Positions 8,836-16,986 of a stretch of 64,000 nt of DNA are shown in pieces. A program made the position numbers and the translations under genes. Location of the stretch: positions 310,001 through 374,000 of the forward strand of contig NZ_CP031598.1 of NCBI RefSeq assembly GCF_008728195.1, written 5' to 3'. Every line of letters starts with the position of its first letter. Within the stretch, counting starts at the first letter, position 1. A model generated the notes under the pieces. The model did not search any database, was not told where the DNA came from, and was given only the letters and a program-made list of their open reading frames with translations. This DNA is from Roseovarius indicus. Lineage in GTDB: Bacteria; Pseudomonadota; Alphaproteobacteria; Rhodobacterales; Rhodobacteraceae.

Positions 8836-9029
8836 TCGCCACGTTTTTCCTGGCCCTCGGGCTGGTACTTGTGGTCGAGGGGCTGGTGTACGCACTGGCC
8901 CCTTCGCTTGTCGAGCAACTGCTGGCCGCGCTGCGCGCCATTCCGGAGGACAGCCGCCGGCTGATCGGGCTTGCGTCGATCGCCTTCGGGCTGCTTCTCG
9001 TGTGGTGCGCGAAGATGCTCGGCGCGTGA
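8832..9029 (+). CDS. DUF2065 small membrane protein
   Basis: A 65-residue protein with two hydrophobic segments (FFLALGLVLVVEGLVYALA and LIGLASIAFGLLLVWCA) separated by a short charged loop, as in the DUF2065 family, which commonly sits beside hflKC. The start is TTG overlapping the hflC stop, the only start that covers the first helix in this frame. It is part of the hflK-hflC unit. Biochemical role unknown; a link to FtsH/HflKC membrane quality control is inferred from position. Confidence 0.85.
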   Translation: MIATFFLALGLVLVVEGLVYALAPSLVEQLLAALRAIPEDSRRLIGLASIAFGLLLVWCAKMLGA

Positions 9030-9185
9030 TCTGGGCGCTTGATTTGGCGGTCGCGACCGGTTCACATGGTCGTGACAGATGCTTGTCACCTTTTGCGTAT
9101 CGGCATTGCGTTCATACATAGTCGCTCAGGACACCAACTGCCCTACCGATGATGACAATCGGATCAATCCGGAGGAGAGTTTCCA

Positions 9186-10676
9186 TTGACAGCAAAAACC
9201 ATCACCAAAACCCGGGACGACCGCGGCATGCTGCGGGCCTTCTGGCTGACGGCGCTCGCCATGGGCCTCGTCATTGCCCAAGCCATCGCGGCACAGGCGC
9301 GCCCCGACAGTTTTGCCGACCTCGCTGACACGGTCAGCCCCGCGGTCGTCAACATCACCACGTCCACCGTGGTGGCGCAGGGCACCGGGCCCTCGCCGAT
9401 CGTCCCCGAGGGTTCGCCCTTCGAGGACTTCTTCCGTGAATTCCAGGATCGCAACGGCGACCGGCCCCGCCGCACCTCGGCGCTGGGCTCGGGCTTCGTG
9501 ATCTCGGAAGACGGCTACGTGGTCACCAACAACCACGTCATCGAAAGCGCCGACGAGGTGATCATCGAGTTCTTCTCGGGCGAGGAGCTGACGGCGGAAG
9601 TCGTGGGCACCGACCCCAAGACCGATATCGCGCTTCTGAAGGTCGATACGGACAAGCCGCTGCCCTTCGTCAGCTTCGGCGACAGCGACACCGCCCGCGT
9701 GGGCGACTGGGTGATCGCCATGGGCAACCCGCTGGGGCAGGGCTTCTCGGTGTCTGCCGGGATCGTTTCGGCCCGCAACCGGGCGCTCAGCGGTACCTAT
9801 GACGACTACATCCAGACCGACGCCGCGATCAACCGCGGCAACTCGGGCGGGCCGCTGTTCAACCTCGATGGCCAGGTCATCGGCGTGAACACCGCGATCC
9901 TGTCGCCCAATGGCGGCTCGATCGGCATCGGCTTCTCGATGGCGTCGAACGTGGTGACCCGGGTGGTCGACCAGCTGCGCGAATACGGCGAAACCCGCCG
10001 CGGCTGGCTTGGCGTGCGCATCCAGGACGTGACCGACGACGTGGCCGAGGCGATTGGCCTCGAGAAGGTCTCGGGCGCCCTTGTCACCGACGTGCCCGAA
10101 GGCCCGGCCGCCGAGGCCGGCATGGAAGCGGGCGACGTGATCATGTCGTTCGACGGCAAGGAAGTCACCGACACCCGCAGCCTGGTGCGCCAGGTGGGCA
10201 ACAGCCCGGTGGGCAAGACGGTGCGCGTGGTGGTCTTCCGTGACGGCAAGACCAAGACGCTGAAGGTCGAGCTTGGCCGCCGCGAAGAGGCCGAGGGCGC
10301 CATCCCCGCCGCCCAACCCGGCGAGGACGAGCCCGAAGCCCAGGAAACCGAGAAGACCGTTCTCGGCCTGACCCTCGCTCCGCTCGACGACGAGCTGCGC
10401 GAGCAGCTGGAGCTTGACGGCGATACCGAAGGCCTTGTGGTCAAGGATATCGACACGCTGGCAGAGGCCTACGAGAAGGGCATGCGCGCCGGTGACGTGA
10501 TCACCGAGGCCGGCCAGCAGAAGCTGCGTGCCATCGGCGACCTGGAAGACCGCATCGCGGATGCACGGGAAGCCGGGCGCAAATCGCTCCTGCTTCTGGT
10601 CCGCCGCGCCGGCGAGCCGCGTTTCGTGGCGCTGTCGCTGGATGAAGGCGAAAACGGCGGCAGCAGCAGCGAGTAA
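9186..10676 (+). CDS. degP: Periplasmic serine protease of the DegP/HtrA (Do) family
   Basis: A 496-residue envelope protease/chaperone. An N-terminal signal segment (about 16-38) is followed by a trypsin-like domain with His117 (TNNHVIE), Asp147 (KTDIALLKV) and Ser220 (RGNSGGPLF), and two PDZ domains at roughly 255-345 and 385-480. The TTG start is supported by GGAGGAG 8 bases upstream; an ATG at codon 15 is a possible alternative. It follows the hflKC unit with a 156-base gap that should hold its own promoter. Confidence 0.95.
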   Translation: MTAKTITKTRDDRGMLRAFWLTALAMGLVIAQAIAAQARPDSFADLADTVSPAVVNITTSTVVAQGTGPSPIVPEGSPFEDFFREFQDRNGDRPRRTSALGSGFVISEDGYVVTNNHVIESADEVIIEFFSGEELTAEVVGTDPKTDIALLKVDTDKPLPFVSFGDSDTARVGDWVIAMGNPLGQGFSVSAGIVSARNRALSGTYDDYIQTDAAINRGNSGGPLFNLDGQVIGVNTAILSPNGGSIGIGFSMASNVVTRVVDQLREYGETRRGWLGVRIQDVTDDVAEAIGLEKVSGALVTDVPEGPAAEAGMEAGDVIMSFDGKEVTDTRSLVRQVGNSPVGKTVRVVVFRDGKTKTLKVELGRREEAEGAIPAAQPGEDEPEAQETEKTVLGLTLAPLDDELREQLELDGDTEGLVVKDIDTLAEAYEKGMRAGDVITEAGQQKLRAIGDLEDRIADAREAGRKSLLLLVRRAGEPRFVALSLDEGENGGSSSE

Positions 10677-10704
10677 GCGCTGCGCCCATAGCTGAAACGA
10701 CGGC

Positions 10705-10728
10705 AGCCCCGGAGGAAACTCCGGGGCT
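10705..10728 (+). terminator. Intrinsic terminator of degP
   Basis: A perfect 10-bp stem (AGCCCCGGAG pairing with CTCCGGGGCT) closed by a GAAA tetraloop, followed by a T-rich stretch, 28 bases after the degP stop. Confidence 0.85.
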
Positions 10729-10757
10729 GTTGTCATTTCTCGACCTGGCGCGCGGTG

Positions 10758-10804
10758 CCGCTTTCTTGAAAAGAAAGCGGATCGAAATCTTTTGAAGATT
10801 TCGA
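10758..10804. repeat. Double-hairpin palindromic element
   Basis: Two adjacent hairpins separated by one base: CCGCTTTCTT/AAGAAAGCGG around GAA, and TCGAAATCTT/AAGATTTCGA around TTG, each a perfect 10-bp stem. It lies between the convergent ends of degP and the toxin gene, so it could end transcription from either side. Its architecture recalls the triple-palindrome elements at 19.8, 24.4 and 25.9 kb, but the sequence differs. Confidence 0.8.
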
Positions 10805-10809
10805 CCTCG

Positions 10810-11085
10810 TTAGGGCCACATCCGTGCCGCGTGAAGCACTCGCAGCACTGTGACCACCGTGGGGCGCTCGGCATAGATCACGATGTAATTGTGGTGAACG
10901 ACCAGCTCCCGCGTACCATGAACCCGGCCGGGGCGTCCTGTCTTTGGCTGCTCGGCAAGGCGGGCCACCCTGGCCTCGATCTTCTCCAAAAGGGCCAGTG
11001 CCGCGTCGGGGTTATCGTTCGAGATGTAGTCGACGATGGCCATCAGGTCAGCCACCGCCGACGCCTTCCATTCCAGTTCAGGCAC
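10810..11085 (-). CDS. RelE/ParE-family toxin
   Basis: A 91-residue protein with the RelE/ParE fold signature: an N-terminal helical hairpin (VADLMAIVDYISNDNPDAAL), then KTGRPGRVHGTRELVVHHNYIVIYAE and a final strand TVVTVLRVLHAARMWP. It is the second gene after its antitoxin, overlapping it by 8 bases, the common order for type II toxin-antitoxin loci. The family contains both ribosome-dependent mRNA interferases and gyrase poisons; the sequence alone does not decide which. Confidence 0.9.
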   Translation of the reverse strand: MPELEWKASAVADLMAIVDYISNDNPDAALALLEKIEARVARLAEQPKTGRPGRVHGTRELVVHHNYIVIYAERPTVVTVLRVLHAARMWP

Positions 11086-11371
11086 CGCGTTTCCTGTTGA
11101 TCAGCGCGCGAGCATCCTGCATGGCCTCGTCATGCGGCGTCGCTGGCCCGGTATCGGCCAGCGCCTCCTGAACCTTTTTGCGAAACCAGGCGTCATACGC
11201 CTCCGGATCGGCGGTCAGGCCCGCGGGCAGCCCCCCTTCCGCCGCCACGCGGGTCAGCAGGATACGTACCGCATCCGACAGAGTCAGGCCGACGCCGGAA
11301 AGGGCTTCGGCGGCCTGCGCCTTCAAATGGTCATCGACGCGAACATGAAGCATTGAGGTTCGGGCGGGCAT
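11078..11371 (-). CDS. RelB/DinJ-family antitoxin
   Basis: A 97-residue protein whose N-terminal half is a ribbon-helix-helix DNA-binding domain (MLHVRVDDHLKAQAAEAL, then LTLSDAVRILLTRVA) as in RelB/DinJ; the C-terminal half is the toxin-neutralising part. It is the first gene of the pair, with AAGGAG just before the ATG. It probably represses its own operon through the palindrome 30 bases upstream. Confidence 0.88.
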   Translation of the reverse strand: MPARTSMLHVRVDDHLKAQAAEALSGVGLTLSDAVRILLTRVAAEGGLPAGLTADPEAYDAWFRKKVQEALADTGPATPHDEAMQDARALINRKRGA

Positions 11372-11400
11372 GGGATGATCTCCTTTACTGGGAAGATATA

Positions 11401-11416
11401 TATCTCAATTGAGATA
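11401..11416. promoter_or_regulatory. Palindromic operator of the toxin-antitoxin operon (candidate)
   Basis: TATCTCAATTGAGATA is a perfect 16-bp palindrome in the AT-rich stretch immediately upstream of the antitoxin gene. Ribbon-helix-helix antitoxins bind such short palindromes for autoregulation, and the neighbouring ATATATAT could serve as a -10 region. The function is inferred from position and symmetry. Confidence 0.65.
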
Positions 11417-11485
11417 CGCTCAAGCGTCCGTCAACGAAAAAGGGCGCCCCCGAAGGCGCGCCCCGTTGTCTCGCGATCCAGCGCC

Positions 11486-12772
11486 TCAGAACGACTGGGT
11501 CGTGTAATCCACCTCGTCGGGGTAGAACGTGTCCTCGATCGAGGTGGTGTGCACGCGCTTGAGGAACCCGTCCTCGACCCGGCTGATATACTGGTGGCCG
11601 AACACCTGGTGGGTCTTGCCGTTGAACTGCTTGGCCCCCTGCGGGTGCTCGTTCGAGTGTGGCATCTCGGTCATCGCCTCGACCGCCTCGATCAGCGCGG
11701 CGCGGTCATCCGGGCCCTTGTAGTCACAGGCTTCCATCCCGGCCTTGAGCGTGTAGAGCGTCTCCCAGCAGCCGAACATGTGGGCATAGGTCGACACGTC
11801 GGTGGCATCGCTGACCGAGGCGCCGCGTTCGTCGACGCCCACCTGCTCGCGGAAGAACTTGTCGAACTCCGACTGGTCTTCCTGGGCGTGGCGCGGGTTG
11901 CCCTCCCAGAAGTAGGTGTCGTTGAGGTATTCGAGGCCGGGGCTGGCCAGGTCGACCGCCTCGAGGCTGTCGATGAAGCCGAACATTTCCGGCCGCGACG
12001 GCCCGAAGAACTCGCCCAGCTCCTTCACGAAGGTCAGAACGGCCGGCCCCACCATGACGTGATACAGCACTTCCGTCTCGCGCGGGATCTTGGGGAAATA
12101 CTTGGTGAACGACGTCTCGGACGGCGGGATGGCGATATGCTCGAGCACCTCGCCGCCCTGCGCCTCGATCGCCGAGGTGAAGAAATCGCGGTGATCGTGG
12201 CCGAAGGCGAAATCGGGGAACACCATGGTGACCTTCTTGCCGAGGTTCTCCGACACGTAGGGCGCCATCGCCTGCACCTGGCTTTTCACGTCGGTGATGC
12301 CGGGCTGCAGGGTATAGCGGTTGAGCATGCCCGAGGCCACGTGATGCCCTTCCGAGACCACGAAATAGGGCAGCTTCAGCTCGCCCGCCCGCGGGGCCGA
12401 GCCGATCACCACGTGGCTGAACAGCGTGCCGAAGCCCACGTCGCAGCCATGCTGGTTGGCGAATTTCTCGACCACCTCGGCGCCGCGCTTGGGGTCGGTG
12501 CCGTCATCCTCGGCGACGATCTCGACCATGCGGCCGTTGATGCCGCCCGCGTCGTTGATCAGCTTGGCGGCGGCCTGGGTGGTGCGGTCGTACCAGCGGC
12601 CATAGGCGGCGCCGATGCCGGTGCGGTGGACCTGGAAGCCCACCTTGATCGGCTCGGAGGTCTGCGCGTCGGCAAAACGCGCCCAGAGCGGCAGGCTTGC
12701 CGCGCCCGCCGCGCCACCCGCCAGTGTCTTCAATGCGCCCCGGCGCGTCGTGCCCTTGATGAGTTTGGTCAT
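11486..12772 (-). CDS. TAT-exported periplasmic binding protein, amide/branched-chain amino-acid type
   Basis: A 428-residue solute-binding protein of the type I periplasmic-binding fold (Peripla_BP_6, AmiC/UrtA/LivK relatives). A twin-arginine signal is visible (TTRRGALKTLAGGAAGAASL) before the mature start. Core motifs include INDAGGINGRMVEIVAEDDG and the VVEKFANQHGCDVGFGTLFS region. The ATG at MTKLIKG was chosen because it places the signal at the N-terminus. No ABC permease or ATPase gene is adjacent, so it is an orphan here. The ligand is unknown; short amides, urea or amino acids are the usual range. Confidence 0.88.
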   Translation of the reverse strand: MTKLIKGTTRRGALKTLAGGAAGAASLPLWARFADAQTSEPIKVGFQVHRTGIGAAYGRWYDRTTQAAAKLINDAGGINGRMVEIVAEDDGTDPKRGAEVVEKFANQHGCDVGFGTLFSHVVIGSAPRAGELKLPYFVVSEGHHVASGMLNRYTLQPGITDVKSQVQAMAPYVSENLGKKVTMVFPDFAFGHDHRDFFTSAIEAQGGEVLEHIAIPPSETSFTKYFPKIPRETEVLYHVMVGPAVLTFVKELGEFFGPSRPEMFGFIDSLEAVDLASPGLEYLNDTYFWEGNPRHAQEDQSEFDKFFREQVGVDERGASVSDATDVSTYAHMFGCWETLYTLKAGMEACDYKGPDDRAALIEAVEAMTEMPHSNEHPQGAKQFNGKTHQVFGHQYISRVEDGFLKRVHTTSIEDTFYPDEVDYTTQSF

Positions 12773-12842
12773 AGCAAGCTCTCCCTGTTGCTTGACCCAA
12801 GTCTGCGAAGCGTCAGGCCATTTGTCCAGCAGTTTGCGCGCG

Positions 12843-14342
12843 CTACAGCCCGCGGGGCGAGGCCAGAAGCCAGAGACCGAACACCGTATAGGCAACCATG
12901 AAGGCCGCCAGCGGCGCCTGCCCGAGAACGGCGCGCCGGGTGCCGGGCGTGTCGCGCAACGCCAGCGCATGGGCCAGCAGGATGGCGATGACATGGCCGA
13001 TGACCACGGCACCGGCCTGGCTCAGCCAGATCACCTTGACCGTGCCGGGCGTGTTGAAAAAGCCGGTGGTGACATAGAAATCGCCGAGGCCCAGCAGGTT
13101 GGCGCCGTTGCCCAGCGGGTCGTTCAGCGCCTTCGCCACGTATTGCCCGTCGACCAGGATGGCCGTCAGGTAATGCGCCACGTGATAGCCCAGCGCGATC
13201 GGCAGGATCGACGGGGCAAACAGGCAGAACGCCTGTTTCAGCGGCCGGCGCGTGCCGGCGATCCGCTCGCCCAGCCACAGGCAGGCGGCGAAGGCGGCGA
13301 TCAGGGCGAGGTTGCAGACCACCAGCCCGATCAGCGTCTGCGCGATCACCGCCGAGCGGCCGGGGAACTCCAGCGGGTTCACCCCCAGCACGCCCATCCA
13401 CCAGAAGGTCTCGTTCAGCCCGTCGAAACTGCCGGTGCCCAGCAGCACCAGCGTGAAGACGGCCAGCGCCAGCGGCGGCGCCTTCATGGAAATCACCTGC
13501 CAGCCCGGCAGCCCCGCCGCCACCCGGCCCCGCGCCCGGCCCAGCAGGCCCATCCGCGCATAGATCCGCATCAGCACCGTGATCCCCTCGGCCCGCACCA
13601 TCCAGGCCGGGCCAAAGAGCACCAGGCCCAGCAGCGCCACGTACCAATAGGCGCCCGCATAGGCGGCCAGTCTTGCCGGATCGGTCGGCGCGGGATCGGC
13701 CAAAAGAAACCCCGCGAACAGAAGGAAAATCCCCAGCGCCGGCCAATGCCCCAGCCGGCGCGGATAGCGCCACGGCGCCCGGCTGCCGGTGAGCTTCGTC
13801 AGCAGGGCCGCCGGCCCCGTCCACGGGTTCGTCCAGCGCCAGTGATTGCCGATCAGCCCCTGCACCGAGACCATGCCGATCCACCACACCGTCCAGACGA
13901 AAAGCGGCATCGGGTTCACCGACGGGTCGCGCGAACCGGTGAATCCCCGCCAGACGAGAAACGCCAGCACCACAGCCGCGAGGCAGGAGGTGACATGCCG
14001 GAGGGCCGCGCTCGCGGGCCACATCCGGACCGTCCGGAACAAGGCCTCCGCCGCGCCGGGCGGCAACAGCGCGAGCAGTACGACCGTCAGGGCAACGCTC
14101 GCCCCCCCGGCGGCGATGTAGACATCCGTGGGCAGAAGCAGCACGAAGCCCTGCTCCGAGGCATGCGCCAACGCCCCCTGCGCCGTCAGCGCGACAACCG
14201 CGAGGGCAGCGATTGCGGCAAGGGCGGATTTGGATATTTGGGCCAAGAAGAAGCGCAGGTGTCTGCCAGCTTCTTCTTGGTCAAAATATCCCCGCCGGAG
14301 GCATCCCGAAATCTGCCCCATGCGCGCGCGCCGATGGTTCAT
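12843..14342 (-). CDS. Polytopic membrane protein, function unknown
   Basis: About 499 residues with ten or more hydrophobic helices and a signal-like first segment (ALAAIAALAVVALTAQGALA). Conserved-looking loops include VSVQGLIGNHWRWTNPWTG and IALGYHVAHYLTAILVDGQ, with paired histidines that might bind a metal or quinone. I do not recognise the family. The start is uncertain: the ATG used here has GGAG 8 bases upstream, but the 5' codons run through an inverted repeat, and a TTG inside it (14246) would give a cleaner signal peptide. It lies 70 bases upstream of the binding-protein gene, same strand. Confidence 0.7.
   Translation of the reverse strand: MNHRRARMGQISGCLRRGYFDQEEAGRHLRFFLAQISKSALAAIAALAVVALTAQGALAHASEQGFVLLLPTDVYIAAGGASVALTVVLLALLPPGAAEALFRTVRMWPASAALRHVTSCLAAVVLAFLVWRGFTGSRDPSVNPMPLFVWTVWWIGMVSVQGLIGNHWRWTNPWTGPAALLTKLTGSRAPWRYPRRLGHWPALGIFLLFAGFLLADPAPTDPARLAAYAGAYWYVALLGLVLFGPAWMVRAEGITVLMRIYARMGLLGRARGRVAAGLPGWQVISMKAPPLALAVFTLVLLGTGSFDGLNETFWWMGVLGVNPLEFPGRSAVIAQTLIGLVVCNLALIAAFAACLWLGERIAGTRRPLKQAFCLFAPSILPIALGYHVAHYLTAILVDGQYVAKALNDPLGNGANLLGLGDFYVTTGFFNTPGTVKVIWLSQAGAVVIGHVIAILLAHALALRDTPGTRRAVLGQAPLAAFMVAYTVFGLWLLASPRGL
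14232..14291. repeat. Inverted pair of the ATATTT/AAGAAG dispersed motif
   Basis: Two 23-base arms (GGATATTTGGGCCAAGAAG.. and its near complement ..CTTCTTGGTCAAAATATCC, 20 of 23 matching) flank a 14-base loop that itself holds a GCAG/CTGC pair. The whole can fold into one long hairpin. It occupies the presumed first codons or leader of the downstream membrane-protein gene. Confidence 0.85.
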
Positions 14343-14414
14343 GTGCCGGTCTCCGCTTGCCTGTCCCGGCCACAGCGTCAGGTGCGCCGCCCGGCAAGTC
14401 AAGCGGCGCCGGTG

Positions 14415-14699
14415 TCACGTCTGCTCGGCGCGCTCCGCCACCTTGTCGACCTCGCCAAGGCTGAGCAGGTGGATCTCCCGTGCCAGCCGCAGCGTGGGCT
14501 TGAGGCAGAAGAGCAGCGAGCCCACCACGAAGAGCCAGATCGCCGCCGTCTCGGTGTCCTTCCAGAAGAACAGGATCGAGCCTACGAGAAAGCTCAGCGC
14601 GGCGCCGAAATCGGCGGCGGTGTGGGCGATTTCATAGGCGGCGTAAAGATCGCGGCTTTCCTGCGTCTTCTGCCGGTTTTCCTGCCTGAAAAGGGGCAT
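14415..14699 (-). CDS. YrhK-family small membrane protein
   Basis: A 94-residue protein with a charged N-terminus (MPLFRQENRQKTQESRDLY) and two hydrophobic segments (FGAALSFLVGSILFFW and TAAIWLFVVGSLLFCL) ending in a charged tail, matching the YrhK-type domain. The ATG has GGAG upstream. It follows pheS on the same strand. Function unknown. Confidence 0.8.
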   Translation of the reverse strand: MPLFRQENRQKTQESRDLYAAYEIAHTAADFGAALSFLVGSILFFWKDTETAAIWLFVVGSLLFCLKPTLRLAREIHLLSLGEVDKVAERAEQT

Positions 14700-14771
14700 G
14701 TCACATCTCCGGGTCTGGGGTGTTCGCGGGTCAACATAATCGCCCCGCGCCCCGTCGCAACCCGGCCGTAG

Positions 14772-14789
14772 GGTGGGTGACAACCCACC
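14772..14789. terminator. Hairpin of the GGTGGGT/ACCCACC type after pheS
   Basis: A 7-bp perfect stem with a GACA loop, 12 bases past the pheS stop on the minus strand. A sequence of the same style recurs at 60829-60850, so it may belong to a dispersed family rather than being a dedicated terminator; there is no strong T-run. Confidence 0.55.
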
Positions 14790-14801
14790 GTGCGGTGGCC
14801 C

Positions 14802-15875
14802 TTACCGCGACAGCCCGCCGTGCAGGGTCGGCACGTCGAGGCTTGAAAACCCGTAATGCCGCAGCCAGCGCAGGTCGGAATCGAAGAACGCCCGCAGGTC
14901 GGGGATGCCGTATTTCAGCATCGCCAGCCGGTCGATGCCGATGCCGAAGGCGAAGCCCTGCCAGCGGTCGGGGTCGATATTGCCGGCCTGAAGCACCTTG
15001 GGGTGCACCATGCCCGAACCGAGGATTTCCATCCAGTCGTCGCCCTCGCCGATCTTCAGCGTGCCGCCTTCCCAGGAGCAGCGGATATCGACCTCGGCCG
15101 AGGGTTCCGTGAACGGGAAATGCGAGGCGCGGAAGCGCAGCTCGACCGAGTCGACTTCGAAGAAGGCCTTCACGAACTCCTCGAGGCACCATTTCAGGTT
15201 CGCCATCGAGATGTCGGTATCCACCGCCAGCCCCTCGACCTGGTGGAACATCGGCGTGTGGGTCTGGTCGAAATCCGCGCGGTAGACGCGGCCCGGGCAG
15301 ATCACCCGCAGCGGCGCGCCCTGCAGCTCCATCGAGCGGATCTGCACCGGCGAGGTATGGGTGCGCAGCACGTGGGGCGGGCGGTTGTCGCCCTCGGCGC
15401 GGTGCATGTAGAACGTGTCCATCTCGGCCCGCGCGGGGTGGTGGCCGGGGATGTTGAGCGCGTCGAAATTGTGCCAGTCGCTTTCGATCTGCGGGCCTTC
15501 CGCGACCGAGAAGCCCATATCGGCGAAGATCGCCGTGACCTCTTCGGTCACCTGGCTGACCGGGTGGATCGTGCCGCTGCGCCGGGGCCGGCCGGGCAGG
15601 GTGACGTCGAGCCACTCGGTTTTCAGCCGCTCATCGAGCGCCGCATCGGCCAGCGCCGCCTTCTTGGCCGCCAGCGCCGAGTTGATCTCGTCCTTCAGCG
15701 CGTTCAGCTTCGGCCCGGCTTCCTGCCGTTCCTCGGGCGTCATCTTGCCCAGCTCGCGCATCTTCAGGCTGACCTCGCCCTTCTTGCCGACGGCCTGCAC
15801 GCGCAGGTCCTCGAGCGTGGCCTCGTCGCCGGCCTCGGAAATCAGGGAAATATACTTGTCGCGCAGATCGTCCAT
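14802..15875 (-). CDS. pheS: Phenylalanine--tRNA ligase alpha subunit
   Basis: A 357-residue class II aminoacyl-tRNA synthetase subunit that charges tRNA-Phe as part of the alpha2-beta2 enzyme. The N-terminal coiled-coil (about 1-85) precedes the catalytic core with motif 2 ([17 protein letters not shown]) and motif 3 ([14 protein letters not shown]). Length is typical. The partner pheT is not adjacent and not in this window, and the rpmI-rplT genes often found just upstream lie about 4 kb away. Confidence 0.97.
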   Translation of the reverse strand: MDDLRDKYISLISEAGDEATLEDLRVQAVGKKGEVSLKMRELGKMTPEERQEAGPKLNALKDEINSALAAKKAALADAALDERLKTEWLDVTLPGRPRRSGTIHPVSQVTEEVTAIFADMGFSVAEGPQIESDWHNFDALNIPGHHPARAEMDTFYMHRAEGDNRPPHVLRTHTSPVQIRSMELQGAPLRVICPGRVYRADFDQTHTPMFHQVEGLAVDTDISMANLKWCLEEFVKAFFEVDSVELRFRASHFPFTEPSAEVDIRCSWEGGTLKIGEGDDWMEILGSGMVHPKVLQAGNIDPDRWQGFAFGIGIDRLAMLKYGIPDLRAFFDSDLRWLRHYGFSSLDVPTLHGGLSR

Positions 15876-15958
15876 CGCGGGGCGCCCTTGGTTGTGCTGT
15901 CGGCTGTCCTGCTAGCCGGGCGGGGCCGCGAATGCAAGCGGTGGCAGGGGCTTTCGCG

Positions 15959-16846
15959 CTAGCGCAGGGCCTTGGCGTAATCCGCGGTGAAGGCCGCATA
16001 GCCCTCGGATGTCACCGCATGCCGGCCTTCCATGTGCCCGTGCAGCTCCGGCAGGCGGTGGAAGGGCACGTTGGGCAGGGTGTGATGCTCGACATGGTAG
16101 GGCATGTTCCAGGCGAGGAACCGGATGATGCGGTTGGTACAGGTGGTGCGCGTGTTCTCGAACATGTTGGCGACAAAGGCGCAGCGCCCGTGCTCGGCCA
16201 GCAGGTAGAGCCGGAGAAAGGGTTGCCCCACGAGACAGGGCAGCAGCCAGACCCAGAAGAGCAGCGGCGTGACCAGAAGGCTTGCCAGCGCCACGGCGTA
16301 GATCGCCAGCATCCAGCGCGCCTCTGCCACCACGCGGGGCCGGGCACGCGCCGGAATATAGCGCCCCGGGTCGCGCCCCAGCGCGTTCTGCACCGTAATG
16401 CCGATCATCGCCCCCCAGAAGGGCAGGCCCGAGACGTGGCGGATATACTGCCCCCAGGTTTCCGGCTTGCCGCCCGCCACAAGCTCGGGGTCCTTGTCGG
16501 GGATGTTGGTGAAGCGGTGATGGGCGAGGTGGAAATACCGGAACCACTCGAAGGGCTGACAGATGAGCAGGCCGCTGACCCGCCCGACCCATTCGTTGAT
16601 CCAGAGCGTGCGGAAGGGCGTCTTGTGCGTCGCCTCGTGTTCCAGCGTGAAGAGGAAGCAGATCGTGATGCCCTGCGCGACCACCGCCAGGGGCCAGAGC
16701 CACCAGCCCTGCGCGATCCACACGCCGAACAGCCCGATCAGCCCGAAATGCCCGGCCAGGTGGCGCAGGCCGGGGGCATCGGCGGTGGCGTTCAGATCGG
16801 CCAGCACCTCGCGCGGCAGGGCGGCGGTGAATTGCTTGTGGTCCAT
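15959..16846 (-). CDS. Membrane fatty acid desaturase-like protein
   Basis: A 295-residue membrane di-iron oxygenase-type protein with the three histidine boxes in order: EHEATH, HLAHH and HVEHH, set among hydrophobic segments (GLIGLFGVWIAQGWWLWPL; LLVTPLLFWVWLLPCLVG). The family introduces double bonds or hydroxyls into acyl chains or carotenoids; the substrate is not evident. The ATG giving MDHKQFTAAL was chosen over an upstream start lacking conserved residues. It is divergent from the next gene. Confidence 0.88.
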   Translation of the reverse strand: MDHKQFTAALPREVLADLNATADAPGLRHLAGHFGLIGLFGVWIAQGWWLWPLAVVAQGITICFLFTLEHEATHKTPFRTLWINEWVGRVSGLLICQPFEWFRYFHLAHHRFTNIPDKDPELVAGGKPETWGQYIRHVSGLPFWGAMIGITVQNALGRDPGRYIPARARPRVVAEARWMLAIYAVALASLLVTPLLFWVWLLPCLVGQPFLRLYLLAEHGRCAFVANMFENTRTTCTNRIIRFLAWNMPYHVEHHTLPNVPFHRLPELHGHMEGRHAVTSEGYAAFTADYAKALR

Positions 16847-16986
16847 GGTGCAGAGCCTATGCAGGCGTCGCCCCTGCGGCAAGGGGCATCGAAGAGTGCC
16901 CCCCTCGCGCTTTCGTCAGTTGACAGTGTCTGCCCGGATTCATAGCGGATGTAGGCGACTCTTTTTCTCAAGTAAGGCAGGTAACG

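Noticed and set aside
9030..9185. Heat-shock (RpoH) or RpoE promoter for degP
   Set aside because: Some CTTG and CATACAT sequences are present, but the spacing fits neither consensus convincingly.
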